Assembly (NCBI GenBank): GCA_021831785.1
Contig: JAKBMB010000004.1
Span: 22,689 to 86,688 of the forward strand
Length of the DNA: 64,000 bases
Source of the DNA: Deltaproteobacteria bacterium
Lineage (GTDB): Bacteria > Desulfobacterota > Binatia > Binatales > Binataceae
Direction: 5' to 3'
The translations under genes and the position numbers were made by a program. Below, piece after piece: positions 51,967 through 61,765 of this stretch (its first letter is position 1; each line of letters opens with the position of its first letter). A model generated the notes under the pieces. It was not told the origin of the DNA. It was given only the letters and a program-made list of their open reading frames with translations, and did no database searches.

Positions 51967-54079
51967 GGGGGCCGAAAAGAGGAGAACCTCACCGCTCGTG
52001 GAGATGCTTCTCATCATCGCCGGAATTGGTCTCGCGTTCGCAACCGCGATCGTGGCGGTCGTGGTGCGCACGCGGCGACGCACCGATAACCAAGCCCGCG
52101 CCGCAGCTGAGCGACAAGCCCAGCGCCGGGTCGAGGAAGCGCGTCGGCGATCCGAAGGAGACGCACGCGCTGAGGAGCGAGAGGTGCAGCGCCGCAAGGC
52201 CAAAGAGGCACAACGCCTCACAGAGGAAAAAGCTCACGCTGCGGCGGAGCGGGATGCGCAGCGTCATGCCGAAGAGGCGCGCCGCCGCGCCGAGGAGGAC
52301 GCTCGTGCCGCGGCAGAGCAGAAGGCGCAGGCCGAAGAGGCACGACCCCCCGCTGAAGAAGAAGCTCGCGCGGCGGTGGAGCAAGAAGCGCGGCGCCCGG
52401 CGCGGCAGGCACCTCGGCGAGTTGAGCAGGAGACACAGGCTGCGGTCCAGCGAGAAGTACCGCTCGAGGCGCCAGCCGTCCGAGGGGCCACACCAGCTCG
52501 AGACGGGGCGGTAGAAGCGCATCCAACCCTAGCTGCACGGGTGGCGCCGAATGCGCGGGCCGAGACTGTGGAAGGTTTGAGAGCGCCTCTCGGAACTGCC
52601 GACTCCGGCGTCACGGACACGCCGTCACAAGTCGCTCCACTCTCGGCAGGGCTTGCTACACCTCCACTCGCACAAAGAATTCCGCGACGATACCGTCCGA
52701 CGGCGCACACGCCTGCGACGCAGCGTGCGCTCGCTGCGCCGAAGCCGGAGCGAGAGGTGCGCGATCGGGCGATGCCGATCGAACTGCGTCTTGTGTTCGA
52801 GAAGGCGGGCTTCTGCCGCGTCTCGCTTCTGCCACGCCGCGCTGTCGGGATGCCCGCCGAGTTCGCCGTGGAGGGCTCAGGCTCTCCTCCCGAGCTTCAG
52901 GCGCTGCAGGATGAGTGGTACCAGGACGTGATGCTGCCCGACATCGGGCGCCTGCTCAGAGAGGGGGTCGAGTGGGCTGGTACACTTCCCGGCGGCGCCC
53001 CCGCCAGGCTGTCCCTCAGCGGTCGAGGCATTTTCGTGTTGGCTCGCCATGACGAGCTGAACGGCTTCGTCAGTACACCGCACCTGGTGCTTGGTGAGGA
53101 GCATGTCGTTCTCTGCGTCGCTGAGCGTCTCCCAGACGTTCGCGCGGCGATCGCGCTCACCGAAAGCCCAGAGCCGACCGAGCTGAACTCCGAAAGCGGG
53201 ATACCGGCTGGCTGGGTTGGGCTGCGCGGCGTCCGCCCTCAGAAGCCGGTCGCGCCAAGTCCAAGCGGCGACATCCTCGATGCGCTCAGACCGCTACCAG
53301 AAGCGGAGATCGCGCTGATCGGCGGCATCCGCATTGATCGCCAGACATGGCTTAGCGGTTTCCCGCCCACCATCGAGCTTCTGGGCGATGCAAGCATGCT
53401 CGGGGGTGTCACCATCGACGGGCAGGAGGCGACGCGATCCCCGGAAGGGGGGTACCTTGCTCCGGGTTGGGACTCTGCCGGTGAGCACAGCCTTTGGTGC
53501 ACAAGCAGCTCGCGTACATACACGATTCGAAGTGGAGCCGAGAGCTGGGAGCCGTGGGATGCCTACGCTTGGTCACTTGGCGAACCAAGGGCCAGTGGCG
53601 CGCAATCGCGACCCGCGATTTGTGGTGTGCTCGTTCGCCCGCCGCGGGTCGCACGATCCGACAGCCGGCCGACAGTGATTGCGGCTTCGAATCCAATCTT
53701 GATCGGAGCGCGACCAGGCGAAATTGAGGTCTGCACCCCTCGCGATGACGTCCGCGCGGGACTCTGCATCGGGTTCCCCTGGTTCGAACCCATCTGGGCG
53801 CTTCCGGCTGACGCCCTTCATTGCGACAAGCGCACGGCGCGCGTGCTCCTGATCGGACCACCGGCGGCTGTCAACCGTGGCGACCAGGAATCCAGTACGC
53901 ACGGCGGCGGGTGCGCCTCTCTGCGCCGTGCTCTGGCCTTGAGATCTCGCGCGTGGTGCGCGGCTATCCTCGATGCTGGCAGGAAGGGGCTGCAGACCGA
54001 GCCATCGCGGATCGAGACCGCAAACCTATGGCAAATCTATAAGCGCTACGCAAAGGCACTCCGGAGAGGTTGGCGATGA
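51953..54079 (+). CDS. Membrane-anchored coiled-coil protein of unknown function
   Basis: A 708-aa protein. One TM segment (EMLLIIAGIGLAFATAIVAVVV, about 17-40) is flanked by basic residues. An Ala/Glu/Arg-rich helix (about 45-170) follows with repeats of the type EEARRRAEEDARAAAEQ, then a Pro-rich linker (to 260) and a C-terminal mixed domain (about 270-708) with no motif I recognise. It starts 14 bp inside the glycosylase gene (ATG 52004 is an alternative) and overlaps the next gene by ATGA. By position it would be DruF if this is Druantia type II. Confidence 0.8.
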   Translation: MPGRKGAEKRRTSPLVEMLLIIAGIGLAFATAIVAVVVRTRRRTDNQARAAAERQAQRRVEEARRRSEGDARAEEREVQRRKAKEAQRLTEEKAHAAAERDAQRHAEEARRRAEEDARAAAEQKAQAEEARPPAEEEARAAVEQEARRPARQAPRRVEQETQAAVQREVPLEAPAVRGATPARDGAVEAHPTLAARVAPNARAETVEGLRAPLGTADSGVTDTPSQVAPLSAGLATPPLAQRIPRRYRPTAHTPATQRALAAPKPEREVRDRAMPIELRLVFEKAGFCRVSLLPRRAVGMPAEFAVEGSGSPPELQALQDEWYQDVMLPDIGRLLREGVEWAGTLPGGAPARLSLSGRGIFVLARHDELNGFVSTPHLVLGEEHVVLCVAERLPDVRAAIALTESPEPTELNSESGIPAGWVGLRGVRPQKPVAPSPSGDILDALRPLPEAEIALIGGIRIDRQTWLSGFPPTIELLGDASMLGGVTIDGQEATRSPEGGYLAPGWDSAGEHSLWCTSSSRTYTIRSGAESWEPWDAYAWSLGEPRASGAQSRPAICGVLVRPPRVARSDSRPTVIAASNPILIGARPGEIEVCTPRDDVRAGLCIGFPWFEPIWALPADALHCDKRTARVLLIGPPAAVNRGDQESSTHGGGCASLRRALALRSRAWCAAILDAGRKGLQTEPSRIETANLWQIYKRYAKALRRGWR

Positions 54080-55035
54080 GCGCGAACACCCTTCTGCTCT
54101 GGATGTCCGCGCGGCGCTCCGGTTCCTGGGCTCAGTTCCGCGCCGCCGTCGAGGAGCTTCACCTTGGGGCGGACGCGGAGGTCGATGGAGAAGGCGATGA
54201 CGCGCCTGATCAGTTTGCCCTGCCTCTTTATCAGACGCTGCGGTTCAACCTTCAACGAGTTGGGCACGCCGAGTTCTTTGCAGGTGCGGGCGATGGAGCG
54301 GAGTGGCGAGTCACGCCCCCAGCCCTGGCGATCACACGGCACCAGCGCGGCTGGCTCGGCATTGTGGCCGGAGCGAGATCGCTCTCGCTCATGGATCGTC
54401 TCCGTTCAGCAGCGGCTGGCCATAGGGCGGAACTCCGAGTGCTCGCGTTCACGTCCTATCCCGACCAGATCCTGATCACCGCTGAAACCCGCGATACGCT
54501 AGCCGCAACTGCCGAGGACGTCGGCTTCTTCGTGCAGGATGACGCGCCAGCAGCGCTTCTTGCGAGCCTTCCGCCGGTGGATGACCCAAGGGTGCGCTAC
54601 CAGACCGAACTGCCTTTCGGCTCAGACTGGAGGATCGAGCGGTTCTCCCCCGAGGCTCTTGTTTGGCGCTCTGCAACGGCCGACGACGCTCGCGCTACCC
54701 CGGCGGGTCTCTTCCGGTTCTCCCTGCGGCACCAGCGCCAGGTGCTGTTCTGCTACAGGGGCGCTGTGGCGCGAATTCCTGGACAGGTAGGCAAGTATCT
54801 TGTTCTTCGCCGACGTCGGCGCCAGGTACTCCGGTACGACGCTGCCAAGCGAACGCTCTCGATGCCGGCAAGCTGCCGCCCGCCTTTCTTGATAGAGCGG
54901 GCCCTGATCATGTGCTCGGGATTGATTCCTTCGTACGATGGCGGCGGCCCACGAGGCGGCTGTCTTCAGTACGCCGAGATTCCGGAGGACATCGCCCGGA
55001 TTGCTGCGGCACTCCTCCGCCAGGAGCTCCGATGA
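54076..55035 (+). CDS. Unknown protein between membrane component and helicase
   Basis: A 319-aa soluble alpha/beta protein. I recognise no domain. The GGGPRGGCLQ segment near the C-terminus is notable (SGLIPSYDGGGPRGGCLQYAEIPEDI). Both ends overlap neighbours by ATGA, so it is translated stoichiometrically with them. By order it could be DruG of a Druantia type II system; a profile search would decide. The TTG at 54070 is a weaker start. Confidence 0.78.
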   Translation: MSANTLLLWMSARRSGSWAQFRAAVEELHLGADAEVDGEGDDAPDQFALPLYQTLRFNLQRVGHAEFFAGAGDGAEWRVTPPALAITRHQRGWLGIVAGARSLSLMDRLRSAAAGHRAELRVLAFTSYPDQILITAETRDTLAATAEDVGFFVQDDAPAALLASLPPVDDPRVRYQTELPFGSDWRIERFSPEALVWRSATADDARATPAGLFRFSLRHQRQVLFCYRGAVARIPGQVGKYLVLRRRRRQVLRYDAAKRTLSMPASCRPPFLIERALIMCSGLIPSYDGGGPRGGCLQYAEIPEDIARIAAALLRQELR

Positions 55036-58000
55036 GTAACCCGCTCGCCATCTTTGAAGATCTCCGTGACACCTATTTTCGCTATCTCGACAGTCCGTTT
55101 GATCTCAGACATCCGGACCTCGTCGCCGAGCGGCGTGCGCTCCTGGACGCAGACGGCAGGCTTTATCGGCGCCCGCTCATCGAGCCCGTTCCGGCATACC
55201 AACTCTCCGGCCAAACCTTCTCGCAAGCCGCGCACACTCTCCTCGGGCCAGTATGGCCCCAGACCATTGTCTCGGACCTGGCTGCGTTCGTTTCCCACGG
55301 ACTCTTTCCCCAAACGCTTCCCAACGGGCAGCCGCGCGAGCTGTACACCCACCAGCGCGCCGTGTTCGAGGAATCGGTTGTCCACGGCCACGATGTCGTG
55401 GTGACCACAGGAACTGGGTCCGGAAAAACCGAGTGCTTTCTGCTCCCGATCGCTGCGGAGCTCACTCGAGAGTCGGCGAACTGGCCGGCACCTGGTCCTC
55501 GACCAGCACAGTGGGACTGGTGGAATCACTGGTCCATGCAAGGAAGCCGGCGGCGCTGGGCTCCCCGGATTCCGCAGCGGGCGCATGAGAACCGGACGGC
55601 CGCGATTAGGGCGCTCATCCTCTACCCACTTAACGCACTCGTCGAAGACCAGCTCGCGCGTCTGCGTGACGGCCTTGATGGCGCGGGCGTCCGAACTTGG
55701 CTGCAAGCGCACCGTGCAGCGAATCGGATCTACTTCGGACGCTACACAGGTCGAACACCGGTGTCTGGGGGCCGCACGTCTGTGGCGACCAGCAGGCTGC
55801 GCGCCGAACTCGCTGATGTGTATCGAGATTCCCAGCTCGTTGCAGGAACTCCTGCGGCACGGTTCTTCGCGACCATGGACGGCGGTGAGATGTGGTCGCG
55901 CTGGGACATGCAAGACAACCCTCCCGACGTTTTGATCACGAACTACTCGATGCTGAACATCATGCTGATGCGAAGCATCGAGGCGCCGATTTTCGACCGG
56001 ACTAGGCAATGGCTGCAGCAAGATCCGTCGCACATCTTTTATTTCGTCGTCGACGAGCTGCACACGTATCGCGGAACTCCTGGCACCGAAGTCGCGTATC
56101 TCATCCGCGTGCTCCTCGACCGCGTCGGTCTAGCGCCAGACTCAAATCAGCTGCGAATCATCGCTTCGAGCGCATCAGTGGCGAGTGGCGCGGCGGGCCT
56201 CCAGTACCTCGAGTCGTTCTTCGGGCGCAGTCGAAATCGGTTTCGGATCATCGATGCAGCCACGCAGCCGCTCAACCCTGGTGCGTTCGGACCTGTGCGC
56301 GCAAACGTGGCCGCGCTGCGCCAGCTACGCAATGATCTGCGCGCGTCGCCCTCGCTGACTGCCGCCACTGCGGCTGCATTCCAAAATGCGACCGGCGCAC
56401 CTGCGGCGCCGGCCGGAGCGAGTCCGGAGTTGACGCTCGACTCCGCCCTCGCGCACGTGATGGCTGCCGACGCACTACGCTTGGCATGTGCAGCGGGCCC
56501 GCCAACGGCTCCTCAGCTGGAACCGAGATTCCCCGAGCAGATCGCATCGGCGATGTACCCCAGCCTTCCGCTTGCGGGCGGCGTTGAAGCGGTGGAAGGT
56601 CTCCTCGCCGGCTTGTCTGCGGCCCGCGGGGCGAGCGGCACCGCCCCACTGCCTGTCCGCGCGCACATCATCTATCGCAACCTGCAGGGCCTCTGGGCAT
56701 GCACCAACCCGGCGTGTACGCAGGTCCCACCTCGCACCAGCGCTCCACCCGCCGGCGCACTTCACTATCTTCCGACGCTCACCTGCGCTTGCGGCTCGCG
56801 CGTCCTCGAGTTGCTCTACTGCGAGGCCTGCGGCGACATCTTTTTCGGCGGCTACCGGCGAGACACCGGGTTGAATCCCAATGAATGGTATCTCAGCCCC
56901 GACCACCCGGATCTCGAGGCGTCCCCAGACATGGCCTCGATGGATCGGGACTACCTCCGATATGCGGTGTATTGGCCCGCACAACCTGGGCTAACTCCAG
57001 CGTCCCCGCAGTGGACCCAAGATGGAATCGCCAGAGCGTGGCGGGCCGCTCGCTTTACACCGGCGGACGGCAAGGTCGCCCTCGGAGGCACGGGATACCT
57101 TTACTACGTACCGGCGATGCACTCGCCGACTCCGCCCGCGGGCGACAGCGCGCGCCAGGCGTATCCAGCGCGCTGCCCTCGATGTGACGCTGACTGGTCT
57201 CGCCGCCAGATCGGGTCACCCGTTCGCACTCTCCGTACCGGCTTCCAGAAGATCGCGCAGGTGCTTTCGGACGCCCTTCTTCGGAACATTGCGCCCGCAA
57301 ACGCCGGGCAGTCACGAAAGCTCGTAGTGTTCTCTGATAGTCGGCAAGACGCCGCGAAGCTGTCGGCGGGCATGCGCTTCTCGCACTACCGGGATGCGCT
57401 CCGCCAAGCGATCACGGGCGCGATCGCCGTCCAGGGAACGGGCGCGCAGGCGTTCGCGTCTCAGCTAGGCGGTCAGCCCGTGCCGCCACAGCAACAGGCG
57501 CTCGCCGCCGCATTTAGCGGAACACACCCAGCCGAGGCAGCATCGCTTTCGATGGCAGCCAACCCAACGACAGCGCAACTCCCATCCCCCTCGCACCCAG
57601 GCCTCACCTGTCAAGCCTCGGCACAACAGATTTTGGCTCGGGCCGCTCAGGGACCGTTCCACATCGGCCAGCTCTCGGCCGACGCATCAGCGCAGCTGCT
57701 CGTCAACGGGGTGAACCCCGGCGGGTTCACGCAGGATGTCCTCTGGACAGCTCCGCGAACAAAGGAGGGGGGCTGGCAAGCTCTCTACACCTGGGGCGCG
57801 GCCGGAACCGTCCCACACCCGAAACTGCCGGCCCAACTCAGCCAGCAGGAGCGCGATCACCTCCGCAGAATTCAGGATCAGTCGTTGCTCGAAGTAATGG
57901 ACGTCGTCTTCGCGTCAGGCCGCCGCAGCCTCGAGTCCCTGCGACTCGCGTACGCAACTACCGACCGTATCGCCAAGCCGGCCCCGACCGCAGTTATCCA

Positions 58001-60593
58001 GGAAGCCGCGGACGGTGCGATTCGGTTGCTCGGTGCACGGCACCGACTCTCGACGCATGGAACCGCCAGCCAACCGAATCCTCCTGCCTACGTGGCTCAG
58101 TACTTGGCGGCGGTCGCGCAGCTGCACGGCTTCACGGTGGCAACGTTCACTGCGGACGTACTGAACTACCTCAACAGCGCGGGCGTGCTCACGCAGCACG
58201 TCCTTGTCGCCCAGACCCTGTGTCTTGCGCGGCCCGGAACTGTCTACTTCGAATGCGGTCAGTGCCGCCGGGTCCACTTGCACGCGGCGGGAGGCGTGTG
58301 CACGGATTGTCACATTCCCCTTGGCCCGCCACAGCCACTCGCAGCTGCCCAAGTCACGCGCGACTACTACAGCTACTTGGCCACGCAAGCAGGCCCACTA
58401 TTTCGGCTCAACTGCGAGGAGCTCACCGGACAAACGAACAAGAACGACGGCCGCAAGCGCCAGCGACTCTTTCAGGACATCTGCCTTCCTCCGCCCGACG
58501 AGAACCAGGTCACCGACACGATCGACCTCCTCAGCGTGACGACGACGATGGAGGCCGGTGTAGATATCGGCTCTCTGCTCGCCGTCATGATGGCGAACAT
58601 GCCACCGATGCGCTTCAACTACCAGCAGCGGGTTGGTCGTGCCGGACGGAGAGGCACCGGTCTGTCGGTTGCGCTGACGCTGTGCCGCGGCCGGAGCCAC
58701 GATGACTACTATTTTCAGCGACCGGATCGGATCACCTCGGACCCTCCACCACAGCCGTACGTCGACATGCGGCGGGAGGCCATTCTCCAGCGCGTACTCG
58801 CGAAGGAGGTCCTTCGGCAAGCGTTCGCGACGCTCGGTTTGTTCGCGGCGCAGGGCGGCGACAGCGTACACGGCGAGTTCGGAGATGCTGCTGACTGGGA
58901 TAATCCCCCTGCTCAGCCGCCGCCAGGCACACCGCCAGGCTTGACGGTCGCGCAGTTGGTCGACAGCTGGATCCACAACAGTCAAGCCGCCATCGCACAT
59001 ACATGCGATGTGCTGTTGGCCTTCACGACGCCGCAAATGCAAGCGCAGAGGGCGGCTCTGATAGCCTACGTCCAAACACAGCTAGTGCCACGAGTGACCG
59101 CAGCCTCAGTCGATCCGCGTTTGCCACAGAGGTCGTTGAGTGAGCGCCTTGCGAACGTCGGGGTGCTGCCGATGTTCGGATTCCCCACCCGCGTTCGTTA
59201 TCTCTTCCACGAGAGGCCCGGAGGGGCCTACGAATGGCCGCCTGATGGGGTCGTCGATCGAGAACTGGACATCGCAATCAGCCAGTTTGCTCCCTCATCT
59301 GAGACGGTGAAGGACGGCGTCATCCACACGGCCATCGGCGTGGTGGATTATCAGCCGCAGGGAAACTCGGTTGCGGAGCAACCAAATCCGCTCGGTCCGC
59401 CACTGCCGATCGGGCTCTGCAGGCGTTGCCAAGCGGTCGACGGGTCTCAGAACCCCGCTCAGTCATGTTCGGTCTGCGGGGCAGCACCTCCGGAGTACGA
59501 GCAGGTGGTGCTTTCGCAACCGCAGGGCTTCCGCACGTGGTTCGGGGCGAGTCGCGACTTCGACGGGGTCTTCGAGTGGACCGCTCGGGCGTCACGCCCG
59601 AAGGTGGGGGTGATGCCGATTGGGATGACTCCAGTCGCGAACTTCGAGATCTGGAGTGGCCAGGACACCGTTTACGTCATCAACGACAACGAGGGCCAGC
59701 TCTTCAACTTCGAGAAGCTTGCACAGGGCGAAACCTGGGTGACGCGCGACGCGCTCGCGAAGCTCGGCGTGAACAATCCACCTCTTGCTCTGGGAGGTGC
59801 CCCGGACCGGCGCGCGCTCGCCTCCGTAAAGCCCACCGACGTTCTTGTCCTCGGAATCCAGACCTGGCCAGTCGGCGTCAACGCCGTTCCGCTCCGCGTT
59901 GAGGGCCGGGCTGCACTCTACTCGCTCGGCTTCCTACTCCGTCGAGCCGCTGCCGTTCGACTGGACATCCATGAACGCGAGCTGAAAGTTGGCCTTCGGG
60001 TGATGCAGGATCCGAACGGCCAGGTCATCGGCCAGATCTTCATCTCGGATAGCCTGGAGAATGGCGCGGGGTACAGCTCGTACTTCGGCACGCCCGCGGA
60101 GGCCGAGAGCCTACTGCGCTTCGTTGTGGGTCAGACCAGCAACACGTTTTTTGGTCCGCTCGTCGCTCAACAGGATCCGCAAGGGAGCCCGTTGCACGCC
60201 GCGCTGTGCAGGACCTCCTGCCCGGACTGCCTCCGCGACTTCAGCAACCTCGCGTATCACAACATCCTCGATTGGCGGCTCGGCCTCGATCTGGCGCGCT
60301 TGGCGCTCGATCCAGCGGCGCCGATTGATTTCTCCGTCTCGTACTGGCAGGGCCTCGACGCCAGGGCCGCAGGCCCATACTTCACCGCGATGCCTGGTTG
60401 GCAGCCGGTCACGTTCGGTGGCCTTCAGGCCGGACGGCGTGGAAACCAGGTCGAGATCGTAATCCATCCTCTATGGAACGCGGATCCCAATTTGGCCGGT
60501 CCGCAGCTCGCGGCCGCTTACGCGCAGGCAGTCGCGGCCGGTTGCCAGGTCACAATGAAGTCCGTCTTCGAAGTGCTCCGGAGGCCGTTCTAG
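55032..60593 (+). CDS. Giant DUF1998-type SF2 helicase (DruE-like)
   Basis: An 1853-aa helicase. Motif I is TTGTGSGKT (125-133), motif II DELH (341-344) in VVDELHTYRGTPGTEVAYL, and motif III SSASV. A Cys-rich insert follows (CTNPACTQ, CACG, CEACGD). The second RecA domain has VVFSDSRQDAAKLSAG, motif V TTTMEAGVDIGS, and motif VI QQRVGRAGRR (1198-1207). The C-terminal part has the DUF1998 zinc cluster C1726-x3-C1730-x2-C1733. DruE of Druantia and DrmA/B of DISARM share this architecture; fusion in one chain favours DruE. Confidence 0.92.
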   Translation: MSNPLAIFEDLRDTYFRYLDSPFDLRHPDLVAERRALLDADGRLYRRPLIEPVPAYQLSGQTFSQAAHTLLGPVWPQTIVSDLAAFVSHGLFPQTLPNGQPRELYTHQRAVFEESVVHGHDVVVTTGTGSGKTECFLLPIAAELTRESANWPAPGPRPAQWDWWNHWSMQGSRRRWAPRIPQRAHENRTAAIRALILYPLNALVEDQLARLRDGLDGAGVRTWLQAHRAANRIYFGRYTGRTPVSGGRTSVATSRLRAELADVYRDSQLVAGTPAARFFATMDGGEMWSRWDMQDNPPDVLITNYSMLNIMLMRSIEAPIFDRTRQWLQQDPSHIFYFVVDELHTYRGTPGTEVAYLIRVLLDRVGLAPDSNQLRIIASSASVASGAAGLQYLESFFGRSRNRFRIIDAATQPLNPGAFGPVRANVAALRQLRNDLRASPSLTAATAAAFQNATGAPAAPAGASPELTLDSALAHVMAADALRLACAAGPPTAPQLEPRFPEQIASAMYPSLPLAGGVEAVEGLLAGLSAARGASGTAPLPVRAHIIYRNLQGLWACTNPACTQVPPRTSAPPAGALHYLPTLTCACGSRVLELLYCEACGDIFFGGYRRDTGLNPNEWYLSPDHPDLEASPDMASMDRDYLRYAVYWPAQPGLTPASPQWTQDGIARAWRAARFTPADGKVALGGTGYLYYVPAMHSPTPPAGDSARQAYPARCPRCDADWSRRQIGSPVRTLRTGFQKIAQVLSDALLRNIAPANAGQSRKLVVFSDSRQDAAKLSAGMRFSHYRDALRQAITGAIAVQGTGAQAFASQLGGQPVPPQQQALAAAFSGTHPAEAASLSMAANPTTAQLPSPSHPGLTCQASAQQILARAAQGPFHIGQLSADASAQLLVNGVNPGGFTQDVLWTAPRTKEGGWQALYTWGAAGTVPHPKLPAQLSQQERDHLRRIQDQSLLEVMDVVFASGRRSLESLRLAYATTDRIAKPAPTAVIQEAADGAIRLLGARHRLSTHGTASQPNPPAYVAQYLAAVAQLHGFTVATFTADVLNYLNSAGVLTQHVLVAQTLCLARPGTVYFECGQCRRVHLHAAGGVCTDCHIPLGPPQPLAAAQVTRDYYSYLATQAGPLFRLNCEELTGQTNKNDGRKRQRLFQDICLPPPDENQVTDTIDLLSVTTTMEAGVDIGSLLAVMMANMPPMRFNYQQRVGRAGRRGTGLSVALTLCRGRSHDDYYFQRPDRITSDPPPQPYVDMRREAILQRVLAKEVLRQAFATLGLFAAQGGDSVHGEFGDAADWDNPPAQPPPGTPPGLTVAQLVDSWIHNSQAAIAHTCDVLLAFTTPQMQAQRAALIAYVQTQLVPRVTAASVDPRLPQRSLSERLANVGVLPMFGFPTRVRYLFHERPGGAYEWPPDGVVDRELDIAISQFAPSSETVKDGVIHTAIGVVDYQPQGNSVAEQPNPLGPPLPIGLCRRCQAVDGSQNPAQSCSVCGAAPPEYEQVVLSQPQGFRTWFGASRDFDGVFEWTARASRPKVGVMPIGMTPVANFEIWSGQDTVYVINDNEGQLFNFEKLAQGETWVTRDALAKLGVNNPPLALGGAPDRRALASVKPTDVLVLGIQTWPVGVNAVPLRVEGRAALYSLGFLLRRAAAVRLDIHERELKVGLRVMQDPNGQVIGQIFISDSLENGAGYSSYFGTPAEAESLLRFVVGQTSNTFFGPLVAQQDPQGSPLHAALCRTSCPDCLRDFSNLAYHNILDWRLGLDLARLALDPAAPIDFSVSYWQGLDARAAGPYFTAMPGWQPVTFGGLQAGRRGNQVEIVIHPLWNADPNLAGPQLAAAYAQAVAAGCQVTMKSVFEVLRRPF

Positions 60594-60595
60594 CA

Positions 60596-61765
60596 GTGCA
60601 GGTTCTGGAGCTGCCGGAGATTCGCGCGATCAGCCCGACGCTAGCGGAGACCATGCGTTTGTGCTTTCTGCGGGCGGGGCTATCAAAGGCGAGCGGCAGC
60701 TCCAACTTCGTCCTCGGAAATCCGAAGGCGTGGCTCGGAGCCGCGTACCACGAGGTGCTCGAGAAGATCGGCCAGATCGATCTCGGGCAGGAATCTCTCG
60801 AGGACGCAGTCGAACGTCTGTGGAGCCATGCGGTCGCCGCCCTGCAGCAACGCACTGCCACCCACGTACTCGATCACCGCTTCGGCTCGCCGACAACATG
60901 GCGCGGCTACTACGTCGCACGCGCAAGCGTGCTCCTTCGAGCTCAAGAACTCACCGCCGGCCCGCCGCCGACCGGGCCCCCGGTCGCGAAGATGGAGTTC
61001 GGCGCCGGGCCGATCGGCCCAATTCGCGAACAGGAATTCAGCGCGTTTGGCGGCCGGCTGCTCGGGCGCCCGGACGTGATCCGTTTTGGCGAGGTGATTG
61101 ATTACAAGAGCGGTGCGCTCGTCGAGCACGATGCGGCGGCGCAGACCGACGGAGTGAAGTCTGCGTACGTGCGGCAGCTCCGTATTTACGGATACTTGGT
61201 CAAGGCGAACCTCGGCTGGTGGCCTGAACGGGGCGTTCTCCTCCCCCTTGGTGGCACCGGCGTTGCGATCGCGCTCGATCCTGCGGAGTGCGAGCGCGAA
61301 GCCGCCGAGGCGGTATCGCTGCTAGAGGAGTACAACGCCAAGGTTATCGGGCGCCGGCCCGCAGACGACTTCGCCACGGCAACATCGCTGGCCTGCAGGT
61401 GGTGTCCCTTCAAGCTCATCTGTCCGGCGTTCTGGCCGGCTGCGTCGCCATCGTGGTCACGACAGCTGGATGGTGCGGCAATCGAGGGCGAATTGGCCGA
61501 ACCGCTCCAAGGGATTCACGGTGGAGCCGCCGTCGCAATCTCCGTCGACGTCCAAAGAGGGACGGAGCCAGCACGTCGCGCGCAGATAGCGCCCCTGAAC
61601 CTCTCGGTCCACTCAGTGGCCGGGAGCTTGACCGTCGGCGATCGCGTCCGTCTGGTCGCCCTGCGTAACCGCCAAGACGGCCAGCTGGCTCCAGGCCCCC
61701 GGACACTCGTTGCACGCGTCGCAGACATTCCGAGCATCGAAGCTCGAAACCAGGAGGGCATCTGA
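60596..61765 (+). CDS. Cas4/RecB-like Fe-S PD-(D/E)XK nuclease
   Basis: A 389-aa protein. The nuclease core is D160 (GRPDVI) and D169-Y-K171 (VIDYKSG), then QLRIY (the QxxxY of RecB-type nucleases). A Cas4/AddB-style iron-sulfur set is visible: C23 near the N-terminus plus C267-x2-C270-x5-C276. The C-terminal 110 residues form an added beta-rich domain. GTG 60596 begins 2 bp after the helicase stop; the longer open frame overlaps the helicase. It probably degrades DNA unwound by the helicase. Confidence 0.88.
   Translation: MQVLELPEIRAISPTLAETMRLCFLRAGLSKASGSSNFVLGNPKAWLGAAYHEVLEKIGQIDLGQESLEDAVERLWSHAVAALQQRTATHVLDHRFGSPTTWRGYYVARASVLLRAQELTAGPPPTGPPVAKMEFGAGPIGPIREQEFSAFGGRLLGRPDVIRFGEVIDYKSGALVEHDAAAQTDGVKSAYVRQLRIYGYLVKANLGWWPERGVLLPLGGTGVAIALDPAECEREAAEAVSLLEEYNAKVIGRRPADDFATATSLACRWCPFKLICPAFWPAASPSWSRQLDGAAIEGELAEPLQGIHGGAAVAISVDVQRGTEPARRAQIAPLNLSVHSVAGSLTVGDRVRLVALRNRQDGQLAPGPRTLVARVADIPSIEARNQEGI

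Noticed and set aside
51816..52514. 232-aa plus-strand frame overlapping the coiled-coil gene
   Set aside because: It is a frame-shifted shadow of the Ala/Glu/Arg-rich repeat region with no independent start signal.
54663..55031. Upstream extension of the giant helicase by 123 residues
   Set aside because: It overlaps the preceding gene in another frame; ATGA coupling at 55032 and the MSNPLAIFEDLRDTYFRYL start fit the family.
49969..61765. Classification as DISARM or BREX
   Set aside because: There is no separate DrmA/DrmB/DrmC (PLD) set and no PglZ or BrxC; the single-chain DUF1998 helicase argues for a Druantia-like relation instead.
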